Positions 1-9,080 of a stretch of 64,000 bases of DNA are shown here, piece after piece. Below the pieces are notes generated by a model. The model was given only the letters and a program-made list of their open reading frames with translations. It was not told where the DNA came from and searched no databases. A program made the translations under genes and the position numbers. The DNA is from an uncultured Pseudomonadales bacterium (GTDB taxonomy: Bacteria > Pseudomonadota > Gammaproteobacteria > Pseudomonadales > Balneatricaceae). Position 1 is the first letter of the stretch; each line of letters opens with the position of its first letter. The stretch covers positions 1 to 64,000 of the forward strand of contig CALJVT010000004.1 of assembly GCA_937773555.1 (NCBI GenBank). The letters run 5' to 3'.

Positions 1-181
1 TTTGCTGATTTTTAAGAGCGCCTACTAACGCATCTTGCACTGCGTCCTCTGCAAGATGTTGATCAGAAAGTTGTAATGTCGCAAACTTTATCATCTGCTG
101 TCGCAACTCGTTCATAAATACTTGGTCTTGAGTCCAATCTGGGTGCTGAATTCTTTCGGTAATTACAGGGTGGAGGGGCAT
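1..181 (-). CDS. ECF-type RNA polymerase sigma factor (3' end beyond window)
   Basis: Only the first 60 codons are in the window; the gene runs off the left edge. Read on the minus strand, the peptide contains LRQQMIKFATLQLSDQHLAE followed by DAVQDALVGALKN, which matches region 2.1-2.2 of ECF sigma factors (core RNA polymerase binding; the acidic AEDAVQ stretch is typical). The ATG at 181 is the first ATG, but the frame stays open upstream through at least TATAGT..., and no clear ribosome binding site precedes 181, so the start is uncertain. No anti-sigma partner can be judged from this fragment. The family call is fairly safe; the regulon is unknown. Confidence 0.7.
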   Translation of the reverse strand, partial: MPLHPVITERIQHPDWTQDQVFMNELRQQMIKFATLQLSDQHLAEDAVQDALVGALKNQQ

Positions 182-308
182 GTTTTTTTGGGCTACATTA
201 ACTGCTGGTGGGTCACTGTATGTTTCTAGCGCCAAGTATTCAATCAAAAAAATTTTATGCTTAATACTATAAGGGGTTTTAATTAAGTAAAGTGAGGCGA
301 CACAAAAA

Positions 309-794
309 TTAAGTCACCATTATATTCGTATTGTTATGTACTTGGCGTAAAGCCATGCGGGTTTGCGTGCCCACTACTCCAGGCAAGCGGAGTATTTTTT
401 TGTAATATAGCTCTTCATAGTCCTTGGCGTCGGTATAAACCACTTTTAACATGAAGTCATTATCGCCAGCCATTAAGTAACACTCCATTACCTGCTCAAG
501 CTTGGCTACTGCAATTTCAAAGTCATCAAATACAGCCTCACTTTGTTTATCTAAGCTAATAAAAATAAAGGCTGTGCCTTGTACGTGAAACAACGCTCGA
601 TTTAACAAACCAACAAATCGATCAAATACGCCGCTGTCCAGTAAAAACTTAGTGCGCCGCAAGCATGCAGAGGGCGATAGGTTTATTTGCTCCGCCAGCT
701 CTACATTACTTAATCGAGCATTATTTTGTAACGCATTAATGATTTTTTTATCAGTGTGATCAAGTTCTATATTTTCGCTAGCATTTAGTTCCAT
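309..794 (-). CDS. Lrp/AsnC-family transcriptional regulator, likely controls ald
   Basis: 161 aa. An N-terminal winged helix-turn-helix (about residues 12-50, starting DHTDKKIINALQNNARLSN, recognition helix around SPSACLRRTKFL) is followed by a ligand-binding RAM/AsnC domain (about 70-150). This is the standard Lrp/AsnC architecture and length. The gene is transcribed away from alanine dehydrogenase across a 157-bp spacer that carries a good Lrp-type box, the usual arrangement for an amino-acid-responsive activator of ald (AldR/BkdR-like). That it binds alanine or another amino acid and controls ald is inferred from position and the box. It is not the global Lrp by any evidence I can see. 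Confidence 0.88.
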   Translation of the reverse strand: MELNASENIELDHTDKKIINALQNNARLSNVELAEQINLSPSACLRRTKFLLDSGVFDRFVGLLNRALFHVQGTAFIFISLDKQSEAVFDDFEIAVAKLEQVMECYLMAGDNDFMLKVVYTDAKDYEELYYKKILRLPGVVGTQTRMALRQVHNNTNIMVT

Positions 795-881
795 AAAAAA
801 CCTATTTTGTGTAATTAAATTGATTAAAATATCTATTTTTGGCTAAATATAACAAGATAATGCATCAAAAACAGCATTAAA

Positions 882-898
882 ATAGAATTATATTCTAT
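882..898. promoter_or_regulatory. Lrp-type operator between lrp-like gene and ald
   Basis: An inverted repeat with 7-bp arms, ATAGAAT and ATTCTAT, is separated by TAT. The core TAGAATTATATTCTA (883-897) agrees at 13 of 15 positions with the E. coli Lrp consensus YAGHAWATTWTDCTR as I recall it. It lies 54 bp before the ald start and 88 bp from the regulator start, so it could serve both genes. Confidence 0.6.
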
Positions 899-951
899 CT
901 CTATATTATTTAAATGTAACGAAGTTATTGTTAGATTAAAAGGGCTGTGTA

Positions 952-2079
952 ATGTTAATTGGTGTACCTAAGGAAATTAAGAATCACGAGTACCGCGTAG
1001 GCATGACACCCGCTAGTGTGCGAGAGCTCGTTCATGCAGGCCATAGTGTTATTGTTGAAACCCTCGCTGGTAGCGGAATTGGCTCTACTGATAGCGACTT
1101 TGTTGCTGCCGGTGGCGAAATTGTTGGGACTGCTTCAGAAGTTTTTGCTCGTTCGCAGATGATTGTCAAAGTAAAGGAGCCGCAAGCATCTGAGATTGCT
1201 ATGTTGCGGGTCAATCAGCTACTTTTTACCTATTTACATTTAGCTCCAGATGCCCAACAAACTGCTGGTTTAGTCGCTTCTGGTGCAACGTGCATTGCCT
1301 ACGAAACGATTACTTCAGCCCTAGGTGGTTTGCCACTATTAGCACCAATGTCAGAAGTGGCTGGACGCATGTCAATTCAGGCGGGCGCTCATGTGCTGGA
1401 AAAAGCTCAAGGTGGCAGAGGCATGCTTTTGGGTGGTGTGCCTGGTGTAGCCCCAGCTAAAGTGGTTATTATTGGCGGCGGTGTAGTCGGTTCAAATGCA
1501 GCACAAATGGCCTTGGGCGCGCGAGCTCAAGTGACTGTTCTAGACCGATCTACCCAAGCCTTGGCTCGATTAGATAAAGAGTTTAATGGCGCAGTTAAAA
1601 CAGTTTACTCCACCCAAGATAGCCTGGAAGAATATGTCTTAGATGCTGACCTTGTGATTGGTGGAGTATTGATCCCAGGTGCAGCGGCGCCTAAGCTGGT
1701 CACCGAAGCTATGGTAAAAGCCATGAAGCCAGGCTCAGTGTTGGTAGATGTGGCAATTGATCAGGGAGGTTGTTTTGCAACATCTAAGGCCACAACCCAT
1801 GAAGATCCCACCTATGTTGTAGACGAGGTAGTCCACTATTGTGTGGCTAATATGCCTGGTGGCGTTGCTATGACGTCTACCTACGCCCTTAATAACGCTA
1901 CCTTGCCGTATATTCTTAAGTTAGCAAACTTAGGTTGGAAGCAGGCCTTGGAGCAAGATGTGCACTTTTTAGCTGGTTTAAACGTACATGCTGGCCAAGT
2001 AACTAATGAACATGTTGCTAAAGCACTAGGTTATACATATTTATTGCCAGAAATAGCAGTGGCTAATGCTGATGCTTAA
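952..2079 (+). CDS. ald: Alanine dehydrogenase
   Basis: 375 aa, the normal length. It catalyses reversible NAD-dependent oxidative deamination of L-alanine to pyruvate and ammonium in the cytoplasm. The N-terminal motif GVPKEIKNHEYRVGMTP holds the substrate-binding Arg15. Lys75 (in KVKEP) and His96 (in YLHLAPD) fall at the catalytic positions known from the M. tuberculosis enzyme. A Rossmann glycine motif (VVIIGGGVVGSNAA, about residues 170-185) binds NAD. The ATG at 952 follows a GGG-rich ribosome binding site. It is divergent from the Lrp-type regulator and ends in a strong terminator, so it is probably a monocistronic, amino-acid-regulated gene. Confidence 0.95.
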   Translation: MLIGVPKEIKNHEYRVGMTPASVRELVHAGHSVIVETLAGSGIGSTDSDFVAAGGEIVGTASEVFARSQMIVKVKEPQASEIAMLRVNQLLFTYLHLAPDAQQTAGLVASGATCIAYETITSALGGLPLLAPMSEVAGRMSIQAGAHVLEKAQGGRGMLLGGVPGVAPAKVVIIGGGVVGSNAAQMALGARAQVTVLDRSTQALARLDKEFNGAVKTVYSTQDSLEEYVLDADLVIGGVLIPGAAAPKLVTEAMVKAMKPGSVLVDVAIDQGGCFATSKATTHEDPTYVVDEVVHYCVANMPGGVAMTSTYALNNATLPYILKLANLGWKQALEQDVHFLAGLNVHAGQVTNEHVAKALGYTYLLPEIAVANADA

Positions 2080-2135
2080 ATTGTTGAGCTAACTGTATTT
2101 AGTTTGTTTATGGCTGTTATAGGGCCAAATTTAAA

Positions 2136-2165
2136 GCGTCTCTTGCAAAGAGGCGTTTTTTTTGG
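2136..2165 (+). terminator. Rho-independent terminator after ald
   Basis: The stem CGTCTCTT/AAGAGGCG (one G-U pair) has a short GCA-type loop and is followed by a run of eight T. It lies about 60 bp past the ald stop. The remainder of the spacer to tig also contains a small inverted repeat CACCT/AGGTG at 2268-2281. Confidence 0.85.
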
Positions 2166-2354
2166 CAAAAACAAGCGTCCTTTTATGCTAATGGCTTGAC
2201 TATTAGGCGTTAAATACGGAAACTTCGGTCTTTTAATTTAGCCTATTATTCAATATTTTTTGGTAATCACCTATTTAGGTGGTCAATAGGCAAGACTATA
2301 GTAGAGCGTGCCTGAGCAAGGGCGCGTTCATTTGATAATTAATGAGGCATTTAA

Positions 2355-3701
2355 ATGCAAGTTTCAGTTGAAGCGACTACAAGCATCGAACGACGTTTAA
2401 CCGTGACAGTACCTGCTGAGCAAGTTGATAGCGCAGTAGATAAAAAGGTTAACGAAACCGCTAAAACCATCCGAATTGACGGTTTCCGTCCGGGTAAAGT
2501 ACCTGCTAAAGTGGTAAAGAAGCGTTACGGTGCCAGCATCCGTCAAGACGTATTGGGTGATGTGATCCAGTCTAGCTACTTTGAAGCACTCCAGCAGGAA
2601 AATATTAAGCCTGCAGGCATGCCTAATATCGAGCCAAAAGAAGACGCTGGTAAAGGTGAGTTTTCCTACATCGCTGTGGTAGAAATCTATCCAGAAATAG
2701 CTTTGGTAGATGCTTCTGGAGTAAGTGTAGATCGTATGACATCCAGCATTGAAGATACTGACGTAGACACAATGATCGAAATGTTATTAAGCCAGCAAAC
2801 ACAGTGGACTGAAGTTCTGCGTGCGGCTGCAGACACTGATCAGATCAATATTGATTTTGAAGGCTACTTAGACGGTGAAGCATTTGACGGTGGCGCAGCG
2901 CAAGGCCATGATCTTGTGCTTGGTTCTAACAGTATGATTCCAGGCTTTGAAGAAGGCATTCTGGGAATGGAAGCGGGTAAAGACAAAGACATTACGGTAA
3001 CCTTTCCAGAAGATTACAACGCGGCTGAACTTGCCGGTAAAGAAGCCGTTTTCACTATTAAAGTAAATACGGTTAGCGAAGCAACCAAGCCTGAGCTAAA
3101 CGAAGAGTTCTTTGCACGCTTTAATCCAAAGGAAGAAGGCGAAGCCGGTTTCCGCGCTGAAATCCGCTCTAACATGAGCCGCGAGATGAACCAAGCACTT
3201 AAATCTAAGCTTAAAAATGGCTTATTGAACGCTTACCTAGAATTGAACACATTTGATGTGCCTAAAGCATTAGTCACTGAAGAACTGGGCCGCTTGAAGC
3301 AACAGGCGCTGCAACAGTTTGGTGGTGGTAATGAAAACCTAGATCCTAGTATTTTGCCTGACGAAATGTTCCAAGATCAGGCGGATAAGCGGGTTAAAAT
3401 CGGCTTGCTAGCTGCTGAGATTATCCAGCAGAATGAGTTTAAGGCTGACGAAGACAAGGTTAAAGCCTTAGTAGAGGAAATGGCTCAGGGCTATCAAGAT
3501 CCGCAGGAGTTTATTGATCACTACATGAACAACGCAGAACAACGTAGCCAGTTAGATGGTGTAGTTCTGGAAGATCAGGTTGTTGAGCATTTGCTAGCGG
3601 CTGCTAGCATTACTGAAGTCGCTGTAGACTATAAAACAGCCGTTGAGCCAGAAAGCAAAGACGTTACAGGTGATGAAGAAAAGCCAAGCGAAGAAGTTTA
3701 A
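2355..3701 (+). CDS. tig: Trigger factor, ribosome-associated chaperone
   Basis: 448 aa. It binds the large ribosomal subunit near the exit tunnel and folds nascent chains. The ribosome-binding signature GFRPGKVP is at residues 43-50, the FKBP-type peptidyl-prolyl isomerase domain at about 150-245 (contains FEGYLDGEAFDGGAAQGHDL), and the helical chaperone domain after that. The C-terminal tail is acidic (ESKDVTGDEEKPSEEV). The length is slightly above the E. coli protein. It heads the classic tig-clpP-clpX-lon order, but a strong terminator lies between it and clpP, so clpP probably also has its own promoter. Confidence 0.97.
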   Translation: MQVSVEATTSIERRLTVTVPAEQVDSAVDKKVNETAKTIRIDGFRPGKVPAKVVKKRYGASIRQDVLGDVIQSSYFEALQQENIKPAGMPNIEPKEDAGKGEFSYIAVVEIYPEIALVDASGVSVDRMTSSIEDTDVDTMIEMLLSQQTQWTEVLRAAADTDQINIDFEGYLDGEAFDGGAAQGHDLVLGSNSMIPGFEEGILGMEAGKDKDITVTFPEDYNAAELAGKEAVFTIKVNTVSEATKPELNEEFFARFNPKEEGEAGFRAEIRSNMSREMNQALKSKLKNGLLNAYLELNTFDVPKALVTEELGRLKQQALQQFGGGNENLDPSILPDEMFQDQADKRVKIGLLAAEIIQQNEFKADEDKVKALVEEMAQGYQDPQEFIDHYMNNAEQRSQLDGVVLEDQVVEHLLAAASITEVAVDYKTAVEPESKDVTGDEEKPSEEV

Positions 3702-3748
3702 TCCTTCTATCTGTCTGTTCTGGACTTGATCGGGCTTGAACGGATCAG

Positions 3749-3788
3749 CGGTATGAGTTACTTTGATGTAATTCATGCCGTTTTTTTT
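3749..3788 (+). terminator. Rho-independent terminator after tig
   Basis: A long stem CGGTATGAGTTAC / GTAATTCATGCCG (13 pairs, two of them G-U) with loop TTTGAT is followed by eight T. Confidence 0.88.
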
Positions 3789-3900
3789 GCATGTTAATTG
3801 ATTAATTTAGACTTTTAATTTGTTTAGACCTTGGCATTTGTTAGATTTGGCACCATAGAGTCTAGTGTAACGTTTTTTATGTATTGGAGTTGTAACAACA

Positions 3901-4545
3901 ATGAGTTTTTCTTTTCCTCCAGAAATGGGGCTAAGCCCCAAATTGAATCAAGAGTTAAGTGCGTTAGTGCCTATGGTCGTAGAGCAAACTTCCCGCGGTG
4001 AGCGTTCTTATGACATTTATTCACGCCTTCTTAAAGAACGCGTTATTTTCCTAGTAGGCCAAGTAGAAGATCACATGGCTAATTTAGTGGTTGCTCAGCT
4101 GTTATTTCTGGAAGCAGAAAATCCAGACAAAGACATCCACTTATACATTAACTCACCAGGTGGATCTGTGACTGCTGGCATGTCTATTTATGACACCATG
4201 CAGTTTATTAAACCTGATGTAAGTACAATGTGTATTGGGCAAGCGGCCAGTATGGGCGCCTTACTATTAACTGGTGGTGCAGAAGGTAAGCGTTATTGCT
4301 TACCTAACTCAAGAATGATGATTCATCAGCCTTTGGGTGGCTATCAAGGCCAAGCTACAGATATTGAAATTCATACAAAAGAAATTCTCAACATCCGGGA
4401 CAAGTTAAACCGAATAATGGCGACGCACACTGGTCAGAAGCTTGAGACCATTGCGGCAGACACTGACCGTGATAACTTTATGGAAGGCGCCCAAGCAGTA
4501 GACTACGGTCTTATTGACACGGTATTAGACAAGCGTCCAGTATAA
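3901..4545 (+). CDS. clpP: ATP-dependent Clp protease proteolytic subunit ClpP
   Basis: 214 aa. This is the serine peptidase of the barrel-shaped ClpXP and ClpAP complexes. The catalytic triad can be placed at Ser117 ([10 protein letters not shown]), His142 (MMIHQPLGG) and Asp191 (DTDRDNFM), with the same 25- and 74-residue spacing as in E. coli ClpP. The N-terminal [10 protein letters not shown] segment is probably a removable propeptide. It is followed 120 bp later by clpX; clpA and clpS, its other partners, are also in this window near 30-32.5 kb. Confidence 0.98.
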   Translation: MSFSFPPEMGLSPKLNQELSALVPMVVEQTSRGERSYDIYSRLLKERVIFLVGQVEDHMANLVVAQLLFLEAENPDKDIHLYINSPGGSVTAGMSIYDTMQFIKPDVSTMCIGQAASMGALLLTGGAEGKRYCLPNSRMMIHQPLGGYQGQATDIEIHTKEILNIRDKLNRIMATHTGQKLETIAADTDRDNFMEGAQAVDYGLIDTVLDKRPV

Positions 4546-4665
4546 AACCAGGCAACCTGTGACTTTACTAAAAGCTAATTAGGCTTATAGTTCGTCGGCA
4601 ATAGTGATAGAAAAGATTTAACATTAGCCTAGCAATTAAAGCAGGCTACCAATATTGGTAATTAT

Positions 4666-5949
4666 ATGAGCATAGACAAAGACGGATCTGGAGAAGGCGG
4701 CGGTAAGATACTGTACTGTTCCTTTTGTGGTAAAAGCCAAAACGATGTGCGCAAATTAATTGCTGGGCCGTCGGTCTTTATATGCGATGAATGCGTTGAC
4801 CTGTGTAACGATATCATTCGCGAAGAAATTCTAGACCAAGACCAGCCAGAAGCTGAAGACCACTTACCGACTCCAAAAGAGATTTGTGCAGCTCTAGAGG
4901 AATATGTTATTGGACAGCCACGAGCAAAGATGGTTTTGTCGGTGGCGGTCTACAATCATTATAAGCGGTTAAACTATGTTGGCGGCAAAGATGACGTTGA
5001 GTTGGGTAAAAGTAACATTTTACTGATAGGGCCAACGGGCAGTGGTAAGACACTATTGGCAGAAACCCTAGCACGTTTATTGAATGTGCCGTTCACCATC
5101 GCAGACGCCACTACGCTAACTGAAGCGGGTTATGTTGGTGAAGATGTAGAGAATATTATTCAAAAGTTACTGCAGAAATGTGACTATGATGTTGAGAAAG
5201 CCCAACGTGGCATCGTTTACATTGATGAAATAGATAAGATCTCTCGCAAATCTGATAACCCTTCAATTACCCGTGATGTATCTGGCGAAGGTGTGCAACA
5301 GGCCTTATTAAAGCTTATTGAAGGGACAGTTGCTTCTGTGCCACCCCAGGGTGGCCGTAAACATCCACAGCAAGAGTTTTTGCAGGTTGATACTAGTAAT
5401 ATCCTGTTTGTGTGTGGTGGTGCTTTTGCCGGGCTAGACCAGGTAATTCGTGATCGTACAGAAAAGAGTAGTATTGGATTTTCTGCCACGGTTAAGAGTA
5501 AAGATGATAGTAAAGACGTCGGCAAGTTATTGCATTCAGTTGAAGCTGAGGATCTAGTAAAGTTTGGATTAATTCCAGAATTTGTTGGTCGTCTACCCAT
5601 GATTGCTACCTTAGAAGAACTTGATCAAGAAACTTTAGTTCAAATATTGACTCAACCTAAGAATTCCTTAACAAAGCAGTATCATAAACTCTTTGAAATG
5701 GAAGACGTAGAAATTGAATTCCGTGATGAAGCACTAAAGGCAGTGGCGCAAAAAGCGATGGAGCGTAAGACTGGTGCGCGTGGTTTGAGGTCTATCCTCG
5801 AGTCTGTGCTCTTGCCGACAATGTATCAGCTTCCTGACCAAAGCAACGTGGTTAAGGTTGTTGTAAATGAGCAAAGTATTACTGGAGAATCTGAACCGTT
5901 AATGGTTTTGGACAGTAGCGAGCTCCAACAAGCTGCGTCAGACGAGTAA
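4666..5949 (+). CDS. clpX: ClpX, AAA+ unfoldase of ClpXP
   Basis: 427 aa. The N-terminal zinc-binding domain has Cys18, Cys21, Cys40 and Cys43 ([14 protein letters not shown]). The Walker A GPTGSGKT is at residues 122-129, Walker B IVYIDEID ends near 190, the pore loop GYVG is at 155-158, and the ClpP-docking IGF loop is at 270-272. It recognises tagged substrates (for example ssrA), unfolds them and feeds them to ClpP. All key residues are present. It is downstream of clpP and ends in a terminator before lon. Confidence 0.98.
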   Translation: MSIDKDGSGEGGGKILYCSFCGKSQNDVRKLIAGPSVFICDECVDLCNDIIREEILDQDQPEAEDHLPTPKEICAALEEYVIGQPRAKMVLSVAVYNHYKRLNYVGGKDDVELGKSNILLIGPTGSGKTLLAETLARLLNVPFTIADATTLTEAGYVGEDVENIIQKLLQKCDYDVEKAQRGIVYIDEIDKISRKSDNPSITRDVSGEGVQQALLKLIEGTVASVPPQGGRKHPQQEFLQVDTSNILFVCGGAFAGLDQVIRDRTEKSSIGFSATVKSKDDSKDVGKLLHSVEAEDLVKFGLIPEFVGRLPMIATLEELDQETLVQILTQPKNSLTKQYHKLFEMEDVEIEFRDEALKAVAQKAMERKTGARGLRSILESVLLPTMYQLPDQSNVVKVVVNEQSITGESEPLMVLDSSELQQAASDE

Positions 5950-5970
5950 CCTAAACTGATGTAAGCCGGA

Positions 5971-5996
5971 AAAGCCACCTAAGGGTGGTTTTTTTT
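5971..5996 (+). terminator. Rho-independent terminator after clpX
   Basis: The stem AAGCCACC/GGTGGTTT (one G-U pair) with a four-base TAAG loop is followed by a run of T. Confidence 0.85.
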
Positions 5997-6100
5997 GCGC
6001 TCATTTTAGTTAAACACTTGTATTTCTGCCCCTTGTCCGCATTTAATACAGCATACCGAAAATTCGCAAGCCACCGCGACATTAGCCTACAGGATCTTTT

Positions 6101-8509
6101 ATGACTCAGACTCTTCCCCTTATCCCATTGCGCGATGTTGTGGTTTACCCACATATGGTGATTCCTCTTTTTGTAGGCCGCCAGAATTCCATAGACGCGT
6201 TAGAGCAGGCCATGGCTGCAGACAAGGCGATTGTTGTTGTTGCCCAGAAAAGCGCTGCTGTAGATGATCCTCAAATTACAGATTTGTTTGAGGTGGGAAC
6301 TTCTGCGCGCATTTTACAGTTACTTAAACTTCCTGATGGCACTGTGAAAGTTTTGGTTGAAGGAGAGCAGCGTGTTGCCATTGAAGAGGTTGCTGAGACC
6401 TCAGGGTTCTTTACCGCGAAAGTGAGGACAATTGATGACGCAGAGCCGCCAGAAGGTGAACGAAAAGCCCTAGCACACACTCTTCTTTCTCAGTTTGAAC
6501 AGTACGTGAAATTGAGCAAAAAAATATCTAATGACGTCATGTCTTCTATTACTAATATCGAAGATCCTAGTCGATTAGCGGACACCATTGCTTCACAGAT
6601 GAATTTAAAACTTGAAGAGAAACAAGCTTTGTTAGAGATGGGGGACCTGACACAGCGACTTGAGCACTTAATGGGGCAGATGGAAGGTGAGATTGACTTA
6701 GTTAAAGTAGAAAAGCGTATTCGTGGCCGCGTCAAAAAGCAGATGGAAAAGAGCCAGCGAGAGTATTACCTGAATGAGCAAATTAAAGCGATTCACAAAG
6801 AGCTTGGTGACATTGATGATGCAGCACCTAACGATTTAGAAGAGCTGCAAAACAAGATTAATTTGGCGGGTATGCCAACTGAAGCTAAAGATAAAGCTCA
6901 GGCTGAGCTTAATAAACTTAAAATGATGCCGCCAATGTCTGCAGAAGCTACAGTAGTGCGTAGTTACATAGATTGGATGGTAACGATACCTTGGAAGAAG
7001 AAAAGCCGCCTCAAGCACGATCTAGCTAAAGCGTCACTGGTGCTAGAAGAAGATCACTACGGTTTGTCTGAAGTCAAAGAACGGATTTTAGAATATTTGG
7101 CCGTTCAGCAGCGCGTTAAAAAAGTGAAAGGATCTATACTGTGTTTAGTTGGTCCTCCAGGGGTGGGTAAAACATCTTTAGGTAAGTCTATTGCTAGGGC
7201 GACAGGTCGACAATACGTGCGTATGGCGTTAGGTGGTGTTAGGGATGAAGCAGAAATTCGGGGCCATCGTCGGACCTATATAGGCTCTTTGCCAGGCAAG
7301 TTAGTTCAGAAAATGTCTAAAGTAGGTGTTTCAAACCCACTATTCTTATTGGACGAGATCGACAAAATGGGAATGGATAGCCGCGGAGACCCAGCGTCTG
7401 CGTTATTGGAAGTGCTAGACCCAGAACAAAACAATACGTTTAACGATCACTACCTAGAAGTAGACTATGATTTATCCAGTGTAATGTTTGTTTGCACTGC
7501 AAACTCAATGAATATTCCAGGGCCATTGCTAGACCGAATGGAAGTGATCCGGATCCCAGGATACACAGAAGATGAAAAGTTAAGCATTGCCAAACGTTAT
7601 TTGCTACCTAAGCAACTTGCAGCTAATGGATTATCTCCCACAGAGTTGGCGTTAAAAGATGACGCGATTGTTGATTTAGTGCGTTACTACACTCGCGAAG
7701 CAGGGGTGCGCAGCTTAGAGCGAGAGATTGCAAAGATTTGCCGTAAAGTGGTTAAAGCTCATTTGCTAGCAGGTTATAAAACAGCCATTGATAGCCCAGC
7801 ACAGAAAGTAGACTCTAGTAATTTAGAGGCATATTCTGGTGTACGTAAGCACAGTTTTGGTCAAGCTGATGCGGATGATCGTGTGGGACACGTTAATGGC
7901 TTAGCTTGGACGTCAGTAGGTGGTGACATATTAACCATTGAGTCGGCTGTAGTGCCAGGTAAGGGACGCCTGGTGAAAACAGGGTCCCTTGGTGATGTTA
8001 TGCAAGAGTCTATTCAGGCAGCCTTAACTGTAGTTCGTGGCCGGGCGTCTGGGTTAGGTATAAAAACAGACTTCCACGAAAAGTCTGATATTCATATTCA
8101 TGTACCTGAGGGCGCTACACCTAAAGACGGACCAAGCGCCGGTGTTGGCATGTGTACAGCGTTAGTTTCAGTTCTCACAGGGATTCCTGTGAGAGCAGAT
8201 GTGGCTATGACCGGAGAAATTACTTTGCGCGGGCAGGTGCTGCCTATTGGTGGATTAAAAGAAAAGTTATTGGCTGCCCACCGGGGTGGTATTAAAACAA
8301 TTATTATCCCAGAAGAGAATGAAAGAGACTTAAAAGAGATCCCTGACAATATAAAAGCAGATTTATCAATAAAACCTGTAAAATGGATAGACGAAGTGCT
8401 TGATTTAGCTTTACAATTCGCACCCACTCCTCTTGTCCGAAATGAGGGTGAATTGGTGGTTGACAAAGCCAGTGATACGGGCAGTAGCGATGCTATTAGC
8501 ACTCATTAG
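6101..8509 (+). CDS. lon: ATP-dependent protease Lon (LonA type)
   Basis: 802 aa, a full-length LonA. The N-terminal substrate-recognition domain (residues 1 to about 310) contains the expected coiled-coil region ([17 protein letters not shown]). The AAA+ domain has Walker A GPPGVGKT at residues 351-358 and Walker [12 protein letters not shown]. The C-terminal peptidase domain has the Ser-Lys dyad Ser679 (DGPSAGVG) and Lys722 ([12 protein letters not shown]), at the same numbers as in E. coli. It degrades misfolded and regulatory proteins. Its likely specificity factor HspQ is encoded at about 17 kb. No convincing sigma-32 promoter is visible in the 151-bp spacer before it. Confidence 0.98.
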   Translation: MTQTLPLIPLRDVVVYPHMVIPLFVGRQNSIDALEQAMAADKAIVVVAQKSAAVDDPQITDLFEVGTSARILQLLKLPDGTVKVLVEGEQRVAIEEVAETSGFFTAKVRTIDDAEPPEGERKALAHTLLSQFEQYVKLSKKISNDVMSSITNIEDPSRLADTIASQMNLKLEEKQALLEMGDLTQRLEHLMGQMEGEIDLVKVEKRIRGRVKKQMEKSQREYYLNEQIKAIHKELGDIDDAAPNDLEELQNKINLAGMPTEAKDKAQAELNKLKMMPPMSAEATVVRSYIDWMVTIPWKKKSRLKHDLAKASLVLEEDHYGLSEVKERILEYLAVQQRVKKVKGSILCLVGPPGVGKTSLGKSIARATGRQYVRMALGGVRDEAEIRGHRRTYIGSLPGKLVQKMSKVGVSNPLFLLDEIDKMGMDSRGDPASALLEVLDPEQNNTFNDHYLEVDYDLSSVMFVCTANSMNIPGPLLDRMEVIRIPGYTEDEKLSIAKRYLLPKQLAANGLSPTELALKDDAIVDLVRYYTREAGVRSLEREIAKICRKVVKAHLLAGYKTAIDSPAQKVDSSNLEAYSGVRKHSFGQADADDRVGHVNGLAWTSVGGDILTIESAVVPGKGRLVKTGSLGDVMQESIQAALTVVRGRASGLGIKTDFHEKSDIHIHVPEGATPKDGPSAGVGMCTALVSVLTGIPVRADVAMTGEITLRGQVLPIGGLKEKLLAAHRGGIKTIIIPEENERDLKEIPDNIKADLSIKPVKWIDEVLDLALQFAPTPLVRNEGELVVDKASDTGSSDAISTH

Positions 8510-8540
8510 CGCTTAAGGCCAAATTAATTCAAAGCCTTAC

Positions 8541-8570
8541 TTGACAAGCCTTTGGACAAGTTGGTATAAA
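8541..8570 (+). promoter_or_regulatory. Sigma-70 type promoter for hupB
   Basis: A perfect -35 hexamer TTGACA (8541-8546) and TATAAA (8565-8570) are separated by 18 bp, upstream of the hupB start at 8665. This gives a leader of roughly 90 nt. The strength fits an abundant nucleoid protein. Confidence 0.65.
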
Positions 8571-8664
8571 TTGTACTTCGGTTTTTAGAGCTGAACATAG
8601 TACGACATAACAAAAAAAGTCTGCTGGAGCAGATAAAATTTTTTACACACATAAGGGGATTAAC

Positions 8665-8937
8665 GTGAATAAATCTGAACTGATTGAAGCCATCACAGCG
8701 GAAGCTGATCTTTCAAAAGCTGCCGCTGGCCGTGCGCTAGATGCAGTTATTGGTGCTGTAACAGGTGCTCTTAAAGATGGTGAATCTGTTTCTTTAGTGG
8801 GTTTTGGTACCTTCTCTGTAAAGGCTCGCGCAGCTCGAACAGGTCGTAACCCACAAACAGGAGCTGCAATCCAAATTGCTGCTGCTAATATTCCTAGCTT
8901 CAAAGCTGGTAAAGCGCTTAAAGACGCAGTCAACTAA
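8665..8937 (+). CDS. hupB: DNA-binding protein HU (beta type)
   Basis: 90 aa, starting [20 protein letters not shown]. This is the HU/IHF fold: an N-terminal helical dimerisation body, then beta arms around [21 protein letters not shown] that wrap DNA. It is a nucleoid-associated protein. The position after lon is conserved in gammaproteobacteria and supports hupB rather than ihf. The start codon is GTG (translated here from position 8665) after an AAGGGG ribosome binding site. It has a near-consensus promoter and its own terminator. Confidence 0.96.
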   Translation: MNKSELIEAITAEADLSKAAAGRALDAVIGAVTGALKDGESVSLVGFGTFSVKARAARTGRNPQTGAAIQIAAANIPSFKAGKALKDAVN

Positions 8938-9000
8938 GACTGAATCTTTTAATCTATGGGCTTTAAACTCTCTCCTTTTAGGAGTTAACCCGTAGTTTCG

Positions 9001-9030
9001 AAAAAACGCATTCCTTTGAATGCGTTTTTT
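9001..9030 (+). terminator. Rho-independent terminator after hupB
   Basis: A perfect stem AAAAAACGCATTC / GAATGCGTTTTTT around the loop CTTT. Confidence 0.9.
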
Positions 9031-9080
9031 GTTTGTAGAATCTTAATAGTCAGCCAGCAAGGCTGTAGAAGCCATACACA

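Noticed and set aside
6001-6100. Sigma-32 promoter before lon
   Set aside because: CTTGTAT and CCCCTTGT are present but only five bases apart, far from the 13-14 required.
8098-8502. 134-codon open frame antisense to the end of lon
   Set aside because: It lies wholly opposite the conserved Lon peptidase domain, has no recognisable motif or ribosome site, and its codon use mirrors the sense gene.
8643-8933. 96-codon open frame antisense to hupB
   Set aside because: A shadow of the hupB frame with no family features.
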